Assembly: GCA_029582165.1 (NCBI GenBank)
Contig: CM055874.1
Coordinates: 47,491,769-47,555,768 of the forward strand
Direction of reading: 5' to 3'
Source of the DNA: Portulaca oleracea
Lineage: Eukaryota; Streptophyta; Magnoliopsida; Caryophyllales; Portulacaceae
Length of the DNA stretch: 64,000 nt
Shown: piece by piece, positions 1 to 12,427 of the stretch
How positions within the stretch are numbered: position 1 is the stretch's first letter
Layout: each line of letters begins with the position of its first letter
Notes under the pieces: model-generated
The model's database searches: none
Seen by the model: the letters and a program-made list of their open reading frames with translations, nothing else
Told to the model about the DNA's origin: nothing
Position numbers and translations under genes: made by a program

Positions 1-1500
1 AGGGATGGGAAAAAGTGGAGGCGCGACATGCGCTAATCCGGCCTCATTTTCCTCCCTTTCTCGGGCTATTTTTCCAATTCGATCCATGATGTCAAAAGAA
101 CAACATTCCCTTAGAATGATCCAACACGGTGCTAGGGTCCAAAGAACCCTTAGGGTTGGTGACATGTCACGAGCTTCTAGAGGGGCTTGGGGCCTATCCA
201 AAGGATGACCGCACGATTTTGGAGGGGCCGCAGTCAAGAGGGAATTGAACCTCCATGCACAGGCGAGTAGTTGCAGTTCTCTTGGCGTGGACGACGAGCA
301 AAGATTTGGGAACCCGAGCTTCTTGGTGCGACACAATCTGTAGCGGGCGTGACATCGCTTTGTCGGTCCCTGCCTTGGCTCCCTGATGCTTCGTCGCGGG
401 TGCGAGGTTTCTTGTAGCGCGGGCGACCGACTTCTGGACATTTTTCCTTAGCTGTTGCAATGGCGTGGCAGACAGCCGTCACAGGTGCGACCTCACTGTC
501 GCGAGTGCGACACCCGGCTGCCTCCTTCCCCCTGTCATCCTCCCTTGGGCTGTAGCGCCCGCTACAAGGGTTGTAGCGGGTGCTACGCTCCTGTTTTGCG
601 CCAATAAAAGAGATGAAGCTTCCGGGTTGGTTCCGCTTCGGTTCTCAGCTCGGGTCGACTCGGGTTGGCTCGGGAAATCACTCGGGATTCCCTAAAAAGC
701 CTCAACTAAGCCCAATTTCCTTCTAACTCTTTATTTTCCTACAAAACACGAAATCATCATATTTAATATATAATTAAGGGGCTAAAACAAGCAAGACACC
801 CTATAAATAATATAAAATTCGGCTCGGAACGAAACCGAACATTGATCCATGAAGATTGAAGGACTAGGAGAATAATGAGATCCTAAATTGTAAAATATGT
901 AGGGTTCACCAAGGTCAAGTTTTAGTTTTTTGTGACCCGACCCGGCCTGACCCGACGACCCGGCTAAAAAATAAATAAAATACGTAAATTTTTATGCTTT
1001 TTTAATTAAAAAAAATTCATTTTATATATTTTTCGGCCCGTTGATCCGGCCCGTAGGGTCAGGGCTTGGGCCGAAGACACTTGACCCGAAGGTCGGGCTC
1101 GGGCCGACGAGTCAAAAATTTTCGGCTCGACTGACCCGACCCGTGACCCGGCCCGACCATTGAACAGGTCTAATGTGAAGGGAGCATCACCGTTATTGAA
1201 ATTATGTTGTGCTTGAATAATTAATTGATGCACTCAGTGTCAAACCTTACAACTTTTTTTTTTTGAGTAAAGTCAAACCTTACAACTTTAGTAGTTTATG
1301 GTTTGCTCAGTGGCAAACATGGTTACAACTTGAATAGTCCATGACAATTTTTTTGGAGTAAAATTTCTAGGCCAGCTCAAGAAAAAATAAAAATAATAAA
1401 TTTAAAAAAATCATGTCATGTCAGTCTTGGTGGACTCCACATATTTTATAATTTGGGACCTCATCATCCCCTAATCCTTTATCATCAATTTACTATTTGG
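1..1500. repeat. Unclassified repeat-derived DNA
   Basis: No gene is visible. Bases 1-700 are GC-rich and carry recurring motifs of the type gtagcgggtgctac / tgtagcgcccgctaca, which are imperfect palindromes and resemble an LTR or 5' leader of a retrotransposon. Bases 935-1175 are a low-complexity tract of degenerate gacccga/gggtcgg units ending in gaacaggtcta, the end type seen in the hAT-like elements elsewhere in this window, but I could not find a matching opposite end. Bases 1180-1500 show nothing recognisable. All reading frames here are short and look random. Confidence 0.4.
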
Positions 1501-1811
1501 GCCATCCTTTAGAGTCAATAACCCAAAGGAAAGACAGGGGTGGTCGGGTTGGGGAGCTGCCCTAAATCACCCGTCCGACTCGTGAAACCCGGTTCGGTGA
1601 CTAAGGGTCGAAAAAGTGAGCAGCAGAAAATAATTAAAAAAGAAAAACACTCGGAAGCAGTGAAGAAGAGAGCAAAGGAAGTGAGTTCTAGGGCTTTCTG
1701 CAGTTGTATCCCTGCTCTCCAAAACCCTTCTTTTCCCTCCGATCCTCTCTCTCTCTCTCTCTCTACTTGGAGCAGCAGTGTTCGTAGTAGTAGAAGAAGA
1801 AGCATACAGAA

Positions 1812-4800
1812 ATGGGGTTCCAATTGCAGCCATATGGAATACAGTCCATGCTCAAAGAAGGCCATCGCCATCTCTCCGGGCTCGACGAAGCTGTTCTCAA
1901 AAATGTCGACGCTTGCAAGGAGCTCTCTGACATCACCCGTACTTCTCTCGGTCCAAATGGTCCGTCTCTCTCTCTCTGGATCGATTCATGCTCATTTCTC
2001 TACTTTCGCCAACTGGGTTTTCTGGGTTTACGGATCTTTATGAAAACATTGAGTTTTTTCGGATTCTTGTTGGTTTAGTTGAATCGGAACCATCGTCAGG
2101 GTCGTTTTATTGCTTGATTGTGTTCTTTCGATGCTATGGAGGTTAGATGTGCTTTTAATTTCGTTCAGGTGGTATGTTGGATTTTGATGTTTGCGAGGTG
2201 GGTTAGTGTTACTGTCCTCTATTTATGCTTACATTCGTTTTTGTTCTTTTGATGGCATTGAACTCGGTTTCCTTGCTGTGCACGTCGAGTGCCTGGACCC
2301 AAAAATTTGAAATTAGGACTGGGAAAGGCAGTTGAACATGTTGAGTGACAGTAGTGGTGTGATTCTGAAGCATAGGAATGGATGTTGGATGGTTATATGC
2401 TGTCATTGGATCCTTGTTGTCGAATCTAGTTGGCAAACATTGTATGTATTATTCATTAGGTGTGCCATAGAAGTGGCTTTAGTATCCTGCAGGTTATCAC
2501 AGATTAGCTGATGATGTCTGGTTTGAAATGTAGGGAGGAACAAGTTGGTGATTAATCATTTGGACAAGCAATTTGTTACAAATGATGCTGCCACTATTGT
2601 GAACGAGCTTGAAGTACAGCACCCGGCAGCTAAGATCTTGGTTTTGGCTGGCAAGGCCCAGCAAGAGGAGATTGGTGATGGAGCGAACTTGACTATCTCT
2701 TTCGCTGGGGAGATTCTTCGAGGTGCTGAGGAGCTAATAAGGATGGGATTGCACCCGAGTGAAATCATTACAGGATATACGAAAGGAATCACTAAGGTAT
2801 GTGTCTATGTGATGCCATTTTGTGCTTTTTGCGATGTGATTTCGCTAGCTGGACTAGCTGTGTGATGTGGTAAATGGGAAATTATTTCACTTTTCCTTTT
2901 GGATATTTCCGTTCTATAGGCAATTGAACTTTTGGAAGAGTTGGTTGAACCGGGTTCTGACACAATGGATGTAAGAAACAAGGATGAAGTTATATTGCGA
3001 ATGAAAGCTGCTGTTGCAAGCAAGCAATTTGGCCAGGAGGACATCATAAGCAGCCTTACTGCTGACGTAAATGGATTTTAATTGTTAATCCCCTAGTATT
3101 AGGAATTAAGGTTGTCCTATTTCATAATCTTCTCTATCTATGTCTGTGTCATAGGCTTGCATCCAAGTATGTCCCAAGAACCCTGCAAACTTCAATGTGG
3201 ACAACGTTCGTGTTGCGAAACTTGTGGGTGGAGGTCTGCACAACTCCTCTGTAGTTCGGGGTATGGTTTTGAAGAATGATGCTGTTGGCAGCATAAAGCG
3301 AGTAGAGAAGGCCAAGGTATGTGCGCATGTTGTTTATATTGTTTGATGGTGATATGGTTTTATTGCTGTCTACTCTTTCTGCTTATCTTTGTGGCAATAT
3401 GCATTTTGATGACTGAGTGAATGTACAATGCTGTTCTACTTTAATTAATTGGTAATGTTTTTCGATGTTGGTACGAGGTACCCTGGAACTCATTACTCAT
3501 AACAAGTATGAGTTTCAGCCGGTATCAGTCTGCATCAATAGCAGGATTCCTGCAATGGTTGTTTCATTTTGGATTACAAAATGCAAACGGGCTTGTTAAA
3601 GTCTTCTCGATAAAATGAATTCTATTGCAGAATGTTTTTTACCTAATTAATGGTCATTTAGGTTGGGAGTTCAGCAAGTTTCGCTTTCTTCTTTGCGTGA
3701 TATGTGTGGGACCTAGTGAGTTGCTTACAGTCTAGATGTCCTCAGGCACAAGTGTTAGTACTTGATTTCATTATGTGCCCCAAAGGTTTTGTGTGCCACC
3801 TTATACTCTATTGGAAACAAACAGTTGTGCATATATTAGTATTGGTCTGCGTAAGCAAGCGCTGTCGAGTATAATAGTATATGCGCGGTAATTGATTGTG
3901 TTTTTAGTTTATGCGTAAAGTTACTTCGTAGAACTTGCCTAAGAGTTCGATGAAACTTGTTGCTGTATGTGTTGAATTTGGATGACACTAGGCCAACACT
4001 AGTAATAAATATGTGATTGTTCTCCAATCATGATAGACTTCTTTTGTAACCTGTAAACCTTTAGTAAATATAATATTCTCTTGAAGGTTCATTGTATCAT
4101 CATGGATCTTATCTCTAAATTGGACTGTTTGTTTTCTGCTATTTGTTCCTTTACAGGTTGCTGTGTTTGTTCAAGGTGTCGATACCTCTGCTACTGAAAC
4201 AAAAGGGACTGTTTTGATTCACAGTGCCGAGCAGGTATTTTAGATGATAGTAGCTATAGCCTGTTATTAAATCAAGAACCATGTTTTTGTGAGATATAAA
4301 TAGGCTCTTCAATCTAAGATGGACTATAGTTACTGTTTATATATATGTTTTCTTTGATTTCCGAATTGTGCCTCCTTCCAGCTTGAGAATTATGCCAAAA
4401 CCGAGGAGGCCAAGGTTGAGGAGCTCATCAAGGCAGTTGCAGAGTCCGGAGCTAAAGTTATTGTCAGTGGCGGGGCTGTAGGAGATATGGCTCTGCATTT
4501 TTGTGAGCGTTACAAGTATGTTATGTTTGCGTGCATTATATATATATGTGTGTGTGTGTGTGTGTATTCCGGCTCTGACTTCTTTAGAATATTTATAACT
4601 GTGTGAAGTAGTATTAGCATTTCATACCTATTTTCCCTGTTACTTATGCTTGAAGCACTATTTGCTCGTGTTAGATGACTACTGGCAAGTGTGTGCTGTA
4701 GCTTGTGCTGCCGCTTTAGGGTTTCTTGTTTAAATGCATCTATTTCCTTCTTTTTGTTCTTGTGTAATTGTTTAATAAAGAACTGGCCATAGGAGCAAGT

Positions 4801-7455
4801 GGGTTAGGTAAATAGGCTTTGGCTATCTCTATATCAAAATACATGCACGGCAATAACTTGAGCTCTCTTTTTATTTTTGTAAAAAAGAGAGAGGGGATGG
4901 GGGATTTGAATTTGTTGTGCTACTTAATTTCTAAAAATATTGTATTCTTATTTTCTAGTGTATTTAAATGTGTTGTGCTGCTTATTTTATGAAGCTTCTA
5001 CGTCGTGTCAAATTTTGGGGACATTGTCCTCTGTCTGCAATTTTCAGGGCTGTTGTGTGGGACCCTTGGATCCTTATCCGTGTCTCGAGTCCATGTAACA
5101 TAGTTTGAGATTATTGGCGAGTGTGATTTTACTTAACAGATATGTAATGTGACATGGGTAATCTATTAAGTCATAAGGCGAGTGTTGCTTGGGGATATTA
5201 GTGAACGATTTTTCTTTCCCCCAACTCTATTATTTGTTGAGCCAAGTTCTTCGTTGCAGGCTAATGGTTCTGAAAATCAGCTCGAAGTTTGAGTTGAGAA
5301 GATTTTGCCGCACAACTGGTGCTGTTGCTCTTGTAAGATTATTCAGCTGGTTGAGATGTTTTTTGCTGTAGTTTGTCATTAGTTTGCCCTAATTGGTATA
5401 GCCCCGAATTTTTCTCATTTCAGCTGAAGCTCAGCCAGCCTAACCCTGATGATCTGGGCCATGTTGACTCTATCTCTGTTGAGGAAGTTGGTGGTTCTAC
5501 GGTATACATTCCTTACATCCTTTCTTCCATTGTGTTATTCTTTATTCATATATTTCCCCCCTCTTAACATCCTTTATTGACTAATATCTATTCCATGCTG
5601 GATTACCCGTACTTTTACCCCCTTTCTTGTTATGATGTTGGCTTTATTCATTCGTACTGGTCCAACAGGTTACTATTGTAAGAAATGAAGAAGGGGGAAA
5701 CTCCATAGCTACAGTGGTCTTACGGGGAAGTACCGACAGCATATTGGATGATCTAGAAAGAGCAGTTGATGATGGAGTTAACACTTACAAGGCAAGCCCT
5801 ATGCACTGCATCTATCATTCCTCAGTTGATATTAGATCTGTCAAAACTATTCGAGACCCAAAACCCGAAACCATACCTGAATCGACATCTAAAAAGCTTC
5901 ATTCTAAAGATGCTTCTTTCTCAATGAAAATCATTTTGGACATTTTGGACCAAAGATCTGTTCACCAGAATTGAAAGTCACCCGACCTGAAACCAAACTT
6001 AACGGAAACATCAATTGACCTGAAAGCCACCCGACCTGAAGCTTAATCCACCCCGCACCGTACCGTACCTGAACCTGAACCTGAATGGAGTGACCTGTTT
6101 GCCAGGTCTAGTTGATATCAGCATTATTGTAGTATCTTATTGAATTGTGTTCATTTTTTTCCATTTGGGACCACAGGCAATGTGCAGGGATAGTCGGATT
6201 GTCCCTGGTGCGGCAGCAACAGAGATTGAATTGGCACGAAGACTGAAGGAATTCTCCTTTAAAGAAACCGGGTAATTTGCTTATTCTTTGTCTGTGGCGA
6301 TGAGAATAGAAAGTTACTTTCACGGTTCTTTCTTTCTTCCTTTTTGTTCTGTGTAGTTAGCATATCAATGTGCTGTAAAATTTGCTGAACCATATGTCCT
6401 TGATGTACACAGGTTGGATCAGTATGCAATTGCTAAGTTTGCTGAATGTTTCGAGATGATCCCGAGAACTCTAGCTGAGAATGCTGGTCTCGATGCAATG
6501 GAGATCATAGCATCACTTTACAGTGAGCATGCATCTGGAAATGCCAAAGTAGGCATTGATCTTGAGGCTGGTGCCTGCAAGGATGTCTCCACCTTGGGCA
6601 TCTGGGACCTTTATGTCGCTAAGTACGATGTTTCACCAGTTTTTGACATCAAGCCCATTTGCTTATTTCTCAGTTTTTCTCAGTTCTAAACTTATGACAT
6701 CATTCGCAGGTTTTTCGCCCTTAAATATGCTGCTGATGCCGCTTGCACTGTTCTCCGGGTCGATCAGGCAAGTCATTATCTTGTAGTTTGGATTGGTAAT
6801 TCTAGACCCAATAAAACTGACCTGAGACCTGAGCCGATATCTGAAAAGCTTTACCCGAAAGTAGACCTAAAACCCGAACCAGAGCAAACCTGATGAAAAG
6901 TTTCTTTCAAAGATGATTCTTTTTCAATGAAAATCACAGTGGACCACAAATTGGCTCACTAGAACCAAAACTCACCTGAAAAGCATTGATTGACCTGAAA
7001 CCCACCTGATTCAAACTTAACCCGACCCGCACCCGAAATGAAAACTGACTAGGGATCTGAACCGAATAGCTTCACCTGAAAGTGGGCCTGAAACCTAAGC
7101 TGGACTGTACCCGATGAAAAGTTTCTTTTCAATGACGATTCTTTTTCGATGAAAAGCATGTTGGGCCAAAAATCAGTTCACTAGCACTTAAACTCACCTG
7201 ATGCAAAAATCGATTGACCCAAAACTTACCTGATCCCAGCTTAACTCGACCCGTACCTGGATTGAATGACTCACTTGTGAGGTCCCCAAATCCTTGGTTA
7301 TTTGGCCATGCTTTAATGCCTGGTTAAGTTATGTTGCCTTGTGTTTCTTTCAAGTTAATTAGTATTTTTTGATCTAATGCCAGATTATAATGGCAAAACC
7401 GGCTGGTGGCCCGAGAAGAGATGCTGCTGCTGCTGCTGCTATGGACGAGGACTAA
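1812..7455 (+). CDS. CCT8: T-complex protein 1 subunit theta (CCT8)
   Basis: Subunit theta of the cytosolic group II chaperonin CCT/TRiC, which folds actin, tubulin and other proteins using ATP. I assemble 13 exons: 1812-1959, 2534-2796, 2920-3066, 3155-3316, 4157-4234, 4382-4515, 5260-5332, 5424-5501, 5669-5791, 6177-6271, 6413-6622, 6710-6767, 7384-7455; sum 1641 nt, 546 aa, close to the usual ~549 aa. All junctions keep phase. Seen: start MGFQLQPYGIQSML, TCP-1 signature LGPNG at 46-50, NDAAT at 66-70, nucleotide-site GDGAN at 97-101 (the theta variant of GDGTT), apical and intermediate segments throughout, C-terminus GGPRRD plus an Ala run and MDED. Residue 51 is Arg where CCTs usually have Met. 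Introns 9 and 12 use GC donors. Introns hold hAT-like MITEs. A CT microsatellite (1745-1764) lies in the 5' leader. Confidence 0.96.
5792..6176 (+). other. GC-AG intron 9 of CCT8
   Basis: The exon end ...ACTTACAAG is followed by GCAAGCCC, with no GT in a position that keeps frame. The acceptor CCACAG|GCAATG at 6176/6177 joins NTYK to AMCRDS, as expected for CCT8. The intron is almost filled by a 278-bp MITE. A second GC donor, CAG|GCAAGT, is used by intron 12 (6768-7383). Confidence 0.85.
5833..6110. mobile_element. hAT-like MITE in CCT8 intron 9
   Basis: A 278-bp element starts TAGATCTGTC and ends CCAGGTCTA (terminal inverted repeats) and is flanked on both sides by the perfect 8-bp duplication gttgatat (5825-5832 and 6111-6118), the signature of hAT insertion. 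Inside are degenerate acccgaaacctga-type units. It has no coding capacity. Confidence 0.85.
6785..7290. mobile_element. Degenerate hAT-like repeats in CCT8 intron 12
   Basis: Two tandem-like blocks of cctgaaacccacctgattc-type sequence (around 6800-7040 and 7060-7290) share internal units with the MITE in intron 9, for example gaaaagtttctttcaa. Ends and target duplication could not be fixed. They make up most of the intron. Confidence 0.5.
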
Positions 7456-8518
7456 GCAGTGTGCTGCAATCGTGGGTTTTCTTTAGTTTCTCCCAGAAAA
7501 AAAGGGTTCCGAGTTTTCTATGCTTGTGGTTTTTTATTTGAACCCAGAAATTTTGCTACAAAGGGAAGAAGAAAAAGGGTCATAGTAGTAGCTTTTGTAC
7601 TTCCATTCAAGTCATGTTTTCGACTTGTGATGGAGGTTGAACCATTTTGATTCTTACTTGTTAGTTATTAGTGGTTGTATTTCTGTGTTGGGCTCTGTTT
7701 TGGGATATGGTATTTTCTTTGTGAGGGCAAATTATGTCGTTTATGAATTTTTTCAGGTGGTAAACACTTGTGTTCAAGTTTAATTTAGATCAATGAGAAA
7801 GCAAATTTGGTTTCATTTGGCTAAAATTGGAACGAATCTAACAATGAATGAAACTGGTCCTTCACCTTTTTTTTTTCTTTTGGGAAAAAAGTACTCAGAA
7901 GTGAGAAGAGTTAATAATTCAGATTGTCGTCAGAAAAAAAAAATTGATTCAAACAGTCTATAATAACTCAGAACTCGGACGAGTCATTTGGGATGTATCC
8001 TTTTACAGATTTTAGTATGTTGTCGGAGCCTGATCAGTCACCGAATTGGTTGTCCCAGTGGGTCAATTACTCAATTGGTCGGATCGATTTGGCTAGATTA
8101 GATTGGTTGACCAGTCAAAACCGACATGAACCGATCACAAGTTAAAAAAATTTCATATACTTTAAAAATAATTAAGCTACCAAAATAATTAAATAGTATA
8201 AACATGGTATGAACTGTATTGAACCGGCCAAGAACCGGATTGAACCAGTAAAAAACCAGAATTTTTAAAATTAAATTATGAAGAAACATAATACTTTACC
8301 AACTCACGTTAAGTTAAAGAGATGGTAAATTTTTCTCAAAAAAAAAAAAAAGAGATGGTAAATTGACATATATTTAAGTGACTGAAATATCCAGGAAGGT
8401 CTCTATCTCATATTGTTGTGAATGAATTGATAAAAATATCCAACCATCATCAACAAAAAGCTCTATATGTTATCTACCTTTGAGGGTACCCATAACTCCC
8501 CTTCAAAAACCCACATCA
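7456..8518. other. CCT8 3' UTR and intergenic repeat
   Basis: Bases 7456-7800 are the likely 3' untranslated region of CCT8. Bases 8000-8290 are another degenerate hAT-like tract (cggatcgattt, gaaccggccaagaaccgg). No gene or RNA gene was recognised before the start of the next gene. Confidence 0.5.
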
Positions 8519-9931
8519 ATGTCATCCAATTTCCTCTTCTCATCCAAAACCTCTCCACTCCCCACCACAAAACCCCTCACCCCACCTTCCCACTCACCCT
8601 CAATTTTCTCTTCTCAATGCATCATCACCTTCAACCCAAGACACAATCTCCCACCCCCAATCTCAGTAACCTCCCCTTCAATCCCCTTCCCTCAACCCGG
8701 ACCCGGTTTCAATGTTGACTACTTGCAGACTGAGTTTGGGAGCCAAGATGGGGTCTCCTTCACCGACCTCGGCTCCAACTATGTCATCAAACTTGTCCTT
8801 CAAAACGGGAGCGCGGCCAGCATTCTCCTCCCAACCGGCCTCATCACCTCCTACAAGCCTAAGATGTGGCACGGCAGCTCGATCGAGCTCCTCCACACCT
8901 CGGTTTCAGACGGAATTACGGGTCCCACCATCAAAGGCGGCGTGTCGTTGGACTTGGGTTGTCTAGGGGATGATGGGTTTTCTTGGTCTCCTTCTCATTG
9001 GGTCCTTAATGATGTCAAGGGTGGACCCCAAGACTGTATTATGGTACTGCTTCTGATGTGTTCTGAATGTCTGTCTGTCTGATGTTCTGCAGCTGAACTT
9101 TGGTTACATTTTTCTGACAGGTGGAGATGGTCTCAAGAGATTCAGCAAAAAGGGTTGAAATCAAACACAGCATCACTTTGAAAGATGACACTTTGAGCTC
9201 AGAAATCAGTGTCTCAAACTTGACATCTTCAGCTGTCAGAGTGACAGGATCTGTTCTAAGTCATCTGACAGTGAGCACACCTGATGCCACTTACGCGTAC
9301 GGCTTGGAAAGATCAAACTTCTTCAACAGACCACCACTGGTCTCAGATTTCAGCATAGTTCCTCCCAACTTGGAGAAGAACAAAGAATCTTGGCCTCTTT
9401 CGTCCCTCAAAAAGCTCTTCCCCGCCCAGAAGAAGGATCAAGGGGAAACACGACAAGACGAAGAAATGGAAGGCGAAGAGGATGACAATTACAAGCATTT
9501 GACTGAGAAAATCTGCAAGATTTATACTTGTGCACCCAGAAACTTCACAATCATTGACAGGGTAATGACTCCTTTTCCCTTCTTTTGAGACATGAATCTT
9601 TCTTTCAGTGTAAAATAACGAACCCCACATAAGATTTTCACACCCAATAAACTCAACCAAACATGGAGAAATTTGACAACCAAAGACTCCCTTACTGATA
9701 ATAGGTTTCACTATCTGTGAATTGGGATTTCGACAGGGCAAAAGAAACTCAGTCATTGTTGGAAGAAAGGGTTTTCAGGAGCTGTATTTGTACAGCCCAG
9801 GATCAGGCTATGAAGAGTATGGCGAAAACTCGTATGTCTGTGTCGGACAATCAGCTGTTCTCAAGCCTATTACAGTGGCTCCTCACCAACGGTGGATAGG
9901 AGAACAGCAGCTGCATAATCCAAACACCTAA
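8519..9931 (+). CDS. Chloroplast NDH subunit, PnsB2/NDF5 family
   Basis: Predicted subunit of subcomplex B of the chloroplast NADH dehydrogenase-like complex, which drives cyclic electron flow around photosystem I in the thylakoid. Exons 8519-9043, 9121-9561 and 9737-9931 join in phase 0 to 386 aa. The first ~50 residues are rich in Ser, Thr and Pro with few acidic residues, as in a chloroplast transit peptide. The body has the aldose-1-epimerase-like fold typical of this family (LPTGLITSYKPKMWHG near 117, APRNFTIIDRG around the second junction, C-terminal LHNPNT). A charged linker (KKDQGETRQDEEMEGEEDD) lies near residue 290. PnsB2 (NDF2) and NDF5 are close paralogues and I cannot separate them here. 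The start chosen is the first Met that gives a transit-like N-terminus; an in-frame Met 39 bases upstream exists. Confidence 0.88.
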
Positions 9932-10214
9932 TTTCATTCTTTGTAATGAGATGATGAGATCTATCTGAAAAAGTATCAGGGCATCAAGTAAAGTTCTGTT
10001 TTCTTTGGGTGTCTTTTCTTTTGTTAATAATAGCAGGAAGTTTCATGCATCGTGCAGTCTTGAATGAATCATACCACAAAACTAGATTATATGCAAAAGG
10101 AAACATTTGAGTGGTACGACTCGAATGTATATTTGAATTTCAACAGCCCTTAGTTCACCAGACAAGATCTACTTTCGTTTTACACCGCTGAATTCCCTAT
10201 AACAGCTAAGAAAG
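9932..10214. other. Convergent 3' ends
   Basis: Only 283 bases separate the stop codons of the plus-strand NDH gene and the minus-strand SINE gene. Both 3' untranslated regions must lie here, so the transcripts may overlap. No repeat was seen. Confidence 0.5.
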
Positions 10215-12407
10215 CTAAGTGGGTACAAAGTCGATTTGTTCATCCTGGCCAGCAAACTGCATTACTGATGCAAAACCTACAGAAACTGCCACAAAGAAGA
10301 ACAAAAACAGATTAACAACCACCCTTCTCCTATCAGACGTCTTCACTTGCTTCTGCATCATCATCTGTAACTCGTGTTCAATTCTGGGAGAGGGTGCCGC
10401 GTCAGGAAGGACCTCATTGCTGTTATTTGGTGTAGTGTCTTCTGTCGATAAAACTGATTCTGAATCTGTTGAATCGCCCAATAAACCGTTTCTTGGCCTG
10501 CCTTTGTTTGAGTGCCCGTTTTCCACATACTTTGTCACAGGGCTCCACTGACACTTTGCAGAGCATGGGCTCGGGTGTCTTCTTCTAGCTTGGTTCTCAG
10601 GATAGCTTGAGTTCTCATCATCGTCTTGAAGTGAGCGAACGAGCTTTCTTGGAGTAGTGAAGATCCTAACATTCTCCACATTGATCTGAGACCGGGTCCT
10701 CTGAAACACCCAAAGAAACAAACAGCAAGTTTAGCAAAATGGTTAATTAAGCACTTGTGATTATCCCACTGACTGAGGTACCAAAATGCCCCTAATTGCT
10801 GAAAAATAAGACTTGGTATTATTTTCCGGACAAAACTTACAACGTGGTGAATTTAACAGGGCCAGTAGTTTTGATGTTTTTGAGGATGATCGTTACCAAT
10901 GGTAAGAAAGAACCCCGTTTCAAAACACTAGCTACAAGTTCAAGGGACCTAATCATTCATTTTTAAACCAATGGCACCAAATAATTTGGCTACCAAACAT
11001 TGATGTACCAAGCGAAAGTTCAGCAATTATCACACGAATACAAAGCCAAAAGTCAATCATTTCAACCGATCCAAGTTTTATGGTTACCTGAGGGCTGGGA
11101 GTTCCGCTTCTCTCTGCTCCATTTGCCGGATTTCCTGAGCTAAACCCTGGGAATCCATTGCAGCAACCTCTCCTGACATCAGGACCCACATCATCTTGCT
11201 CGCAGGATGCAAGTTCTGAGAAAAGACCATCCTTAAGCGAGACATTGACGCATCCGTTTTCATGATGATTCCAGAGCTTCCTACTCACATTCTGCCTCGC
11301 ATGATGATTCAGATTACACGATCCCTGAGTCGTTGAAATTGGCGACCCCATGAAAGAAGACTCATATTCAGCAAATGAATCGAGGGTCTGTGATTCAGGC
11401 GAGCTGGATACAAGAGACCCGTTTTCAGGGCTCGACAATTGCCTCCTCCTACTATTCCCACTCCTCCCAAAATTCGACCCGGTCACAGAAGCCGTATCCG
11501 AGGAATCAATCTTCGAAACCTTCTCCACCAGCAACCTCTTAGCGGTCTGGAGAGCTTCAAAAGCAGCCCCCTTAACAAAAGCCATGGGATCAGACTGACA
11601 CTTCTCCATCTCCTCGATGATCAAATCCACCTCCCGAAATATACTCCTGATATCAAGGTACTTCATCAACGAATGCACCATCTGAATCGCAGTCAGCCTT
11701 TTCTGCGAGTTCCCGTCCGATTGTCCACAGTTCAAGATGCTTAACCCGGCATGGATCAACAACCGTCCATACGCCTCAACGATCAGCCCATTTCGCTTAG
11801 CCAAAGACATCACCAACCCCATATGAGAATTGGTCTGAGTGGAGTGATCCTCCAAAGCACCAGCAAGCTTCAAACAGACCTCATTCACCACACAATCAGC
11901 AGCATACTTCCAATTGTCACAATCCACAAGGGCCTTCAAACAAAGTGCAGCCCCACAAGAGAGGCTCTCCTGAGAACTCATGAGTGCATCCGAAAGAGGC
12001 TTACACAGAGAGTGGATTAACTGCCTCTTCTTGTCTTCCGGGGTGCCGGGTTCAATCCCATATCGAGCAATCGCCGGGACAACCTTCGAACATGCCTGTT
12101 GGAGAGGAAAGGACCCTCCACTGGTGGTCAGGGTTTTGATGATTGTGGACATGATGTTGTCTATTTGGGACACAATGTTGGGGCCATGAACCCTAGCGAG
12201 GACTTCGTAGAGGGAAATCGTGTACTCCCCGGGTGAAGATCCGGCGTCCTTGGTCTCTGAAACTTGAGCCAGAAACATGGGGATGGCTTTTGAGTCTAGG
12301 TCTTTCACATAAGATTTCAAGGCTTTCATGGCTGATTTTCTGCTGTCTGCATCTTTTTCTAGGTTTGCCAGTTCTTGACGAAGAACAGGACTCAGACTTC
12401 TACCCAT
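10215..12407 (-). CDS. SINE1: SINE1/SINE2-type ARM-repeat KASH protein
   Basis: Plant outer-nuclear-envelope KASH protein that binds inner-membrane SUN proteins and, in Arabidopsis, actin (SINE1) in guard cells. Two coding exons, 11088-12407 and 10215-10700 (minus strand), give 601 aa. Seen: start MGRSLSPVLRQELANLEKD, an armadillo-like helical region over about residues 1-310, a Ser-rich middle (SSPENGSLVSSSPESQ), then near the C-terminus a single hydrophobic segment (NLFLFFFVAVSVGFASVMQF, about 570-589) and a short tail ending DFVPT. A terminal xVPT after one membrane span is the plant KASH signature; Arabidopsis SINE1 and SINE2 end in VPT. The reading frame continues upstream of this Met, but a splice acceptor lies at 12428, so the extra residues are intronic. 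Orthology to SINE1 versus SINE2 is not resolved; it may be the single pre-duplication gene. Confidence 0.93.
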
Positions 12408-12427
12408 GACTGATTTCTCAACACACA

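Noticed and set aside
10953..11087. Extension of the SINE reading frame past 11088 as the protein C-terminus
   Set aside because: A donor site (CAG|GTAACC) at 11088/11087 joins to the exon encoding the membrane span and VPT tail, which fits the family.
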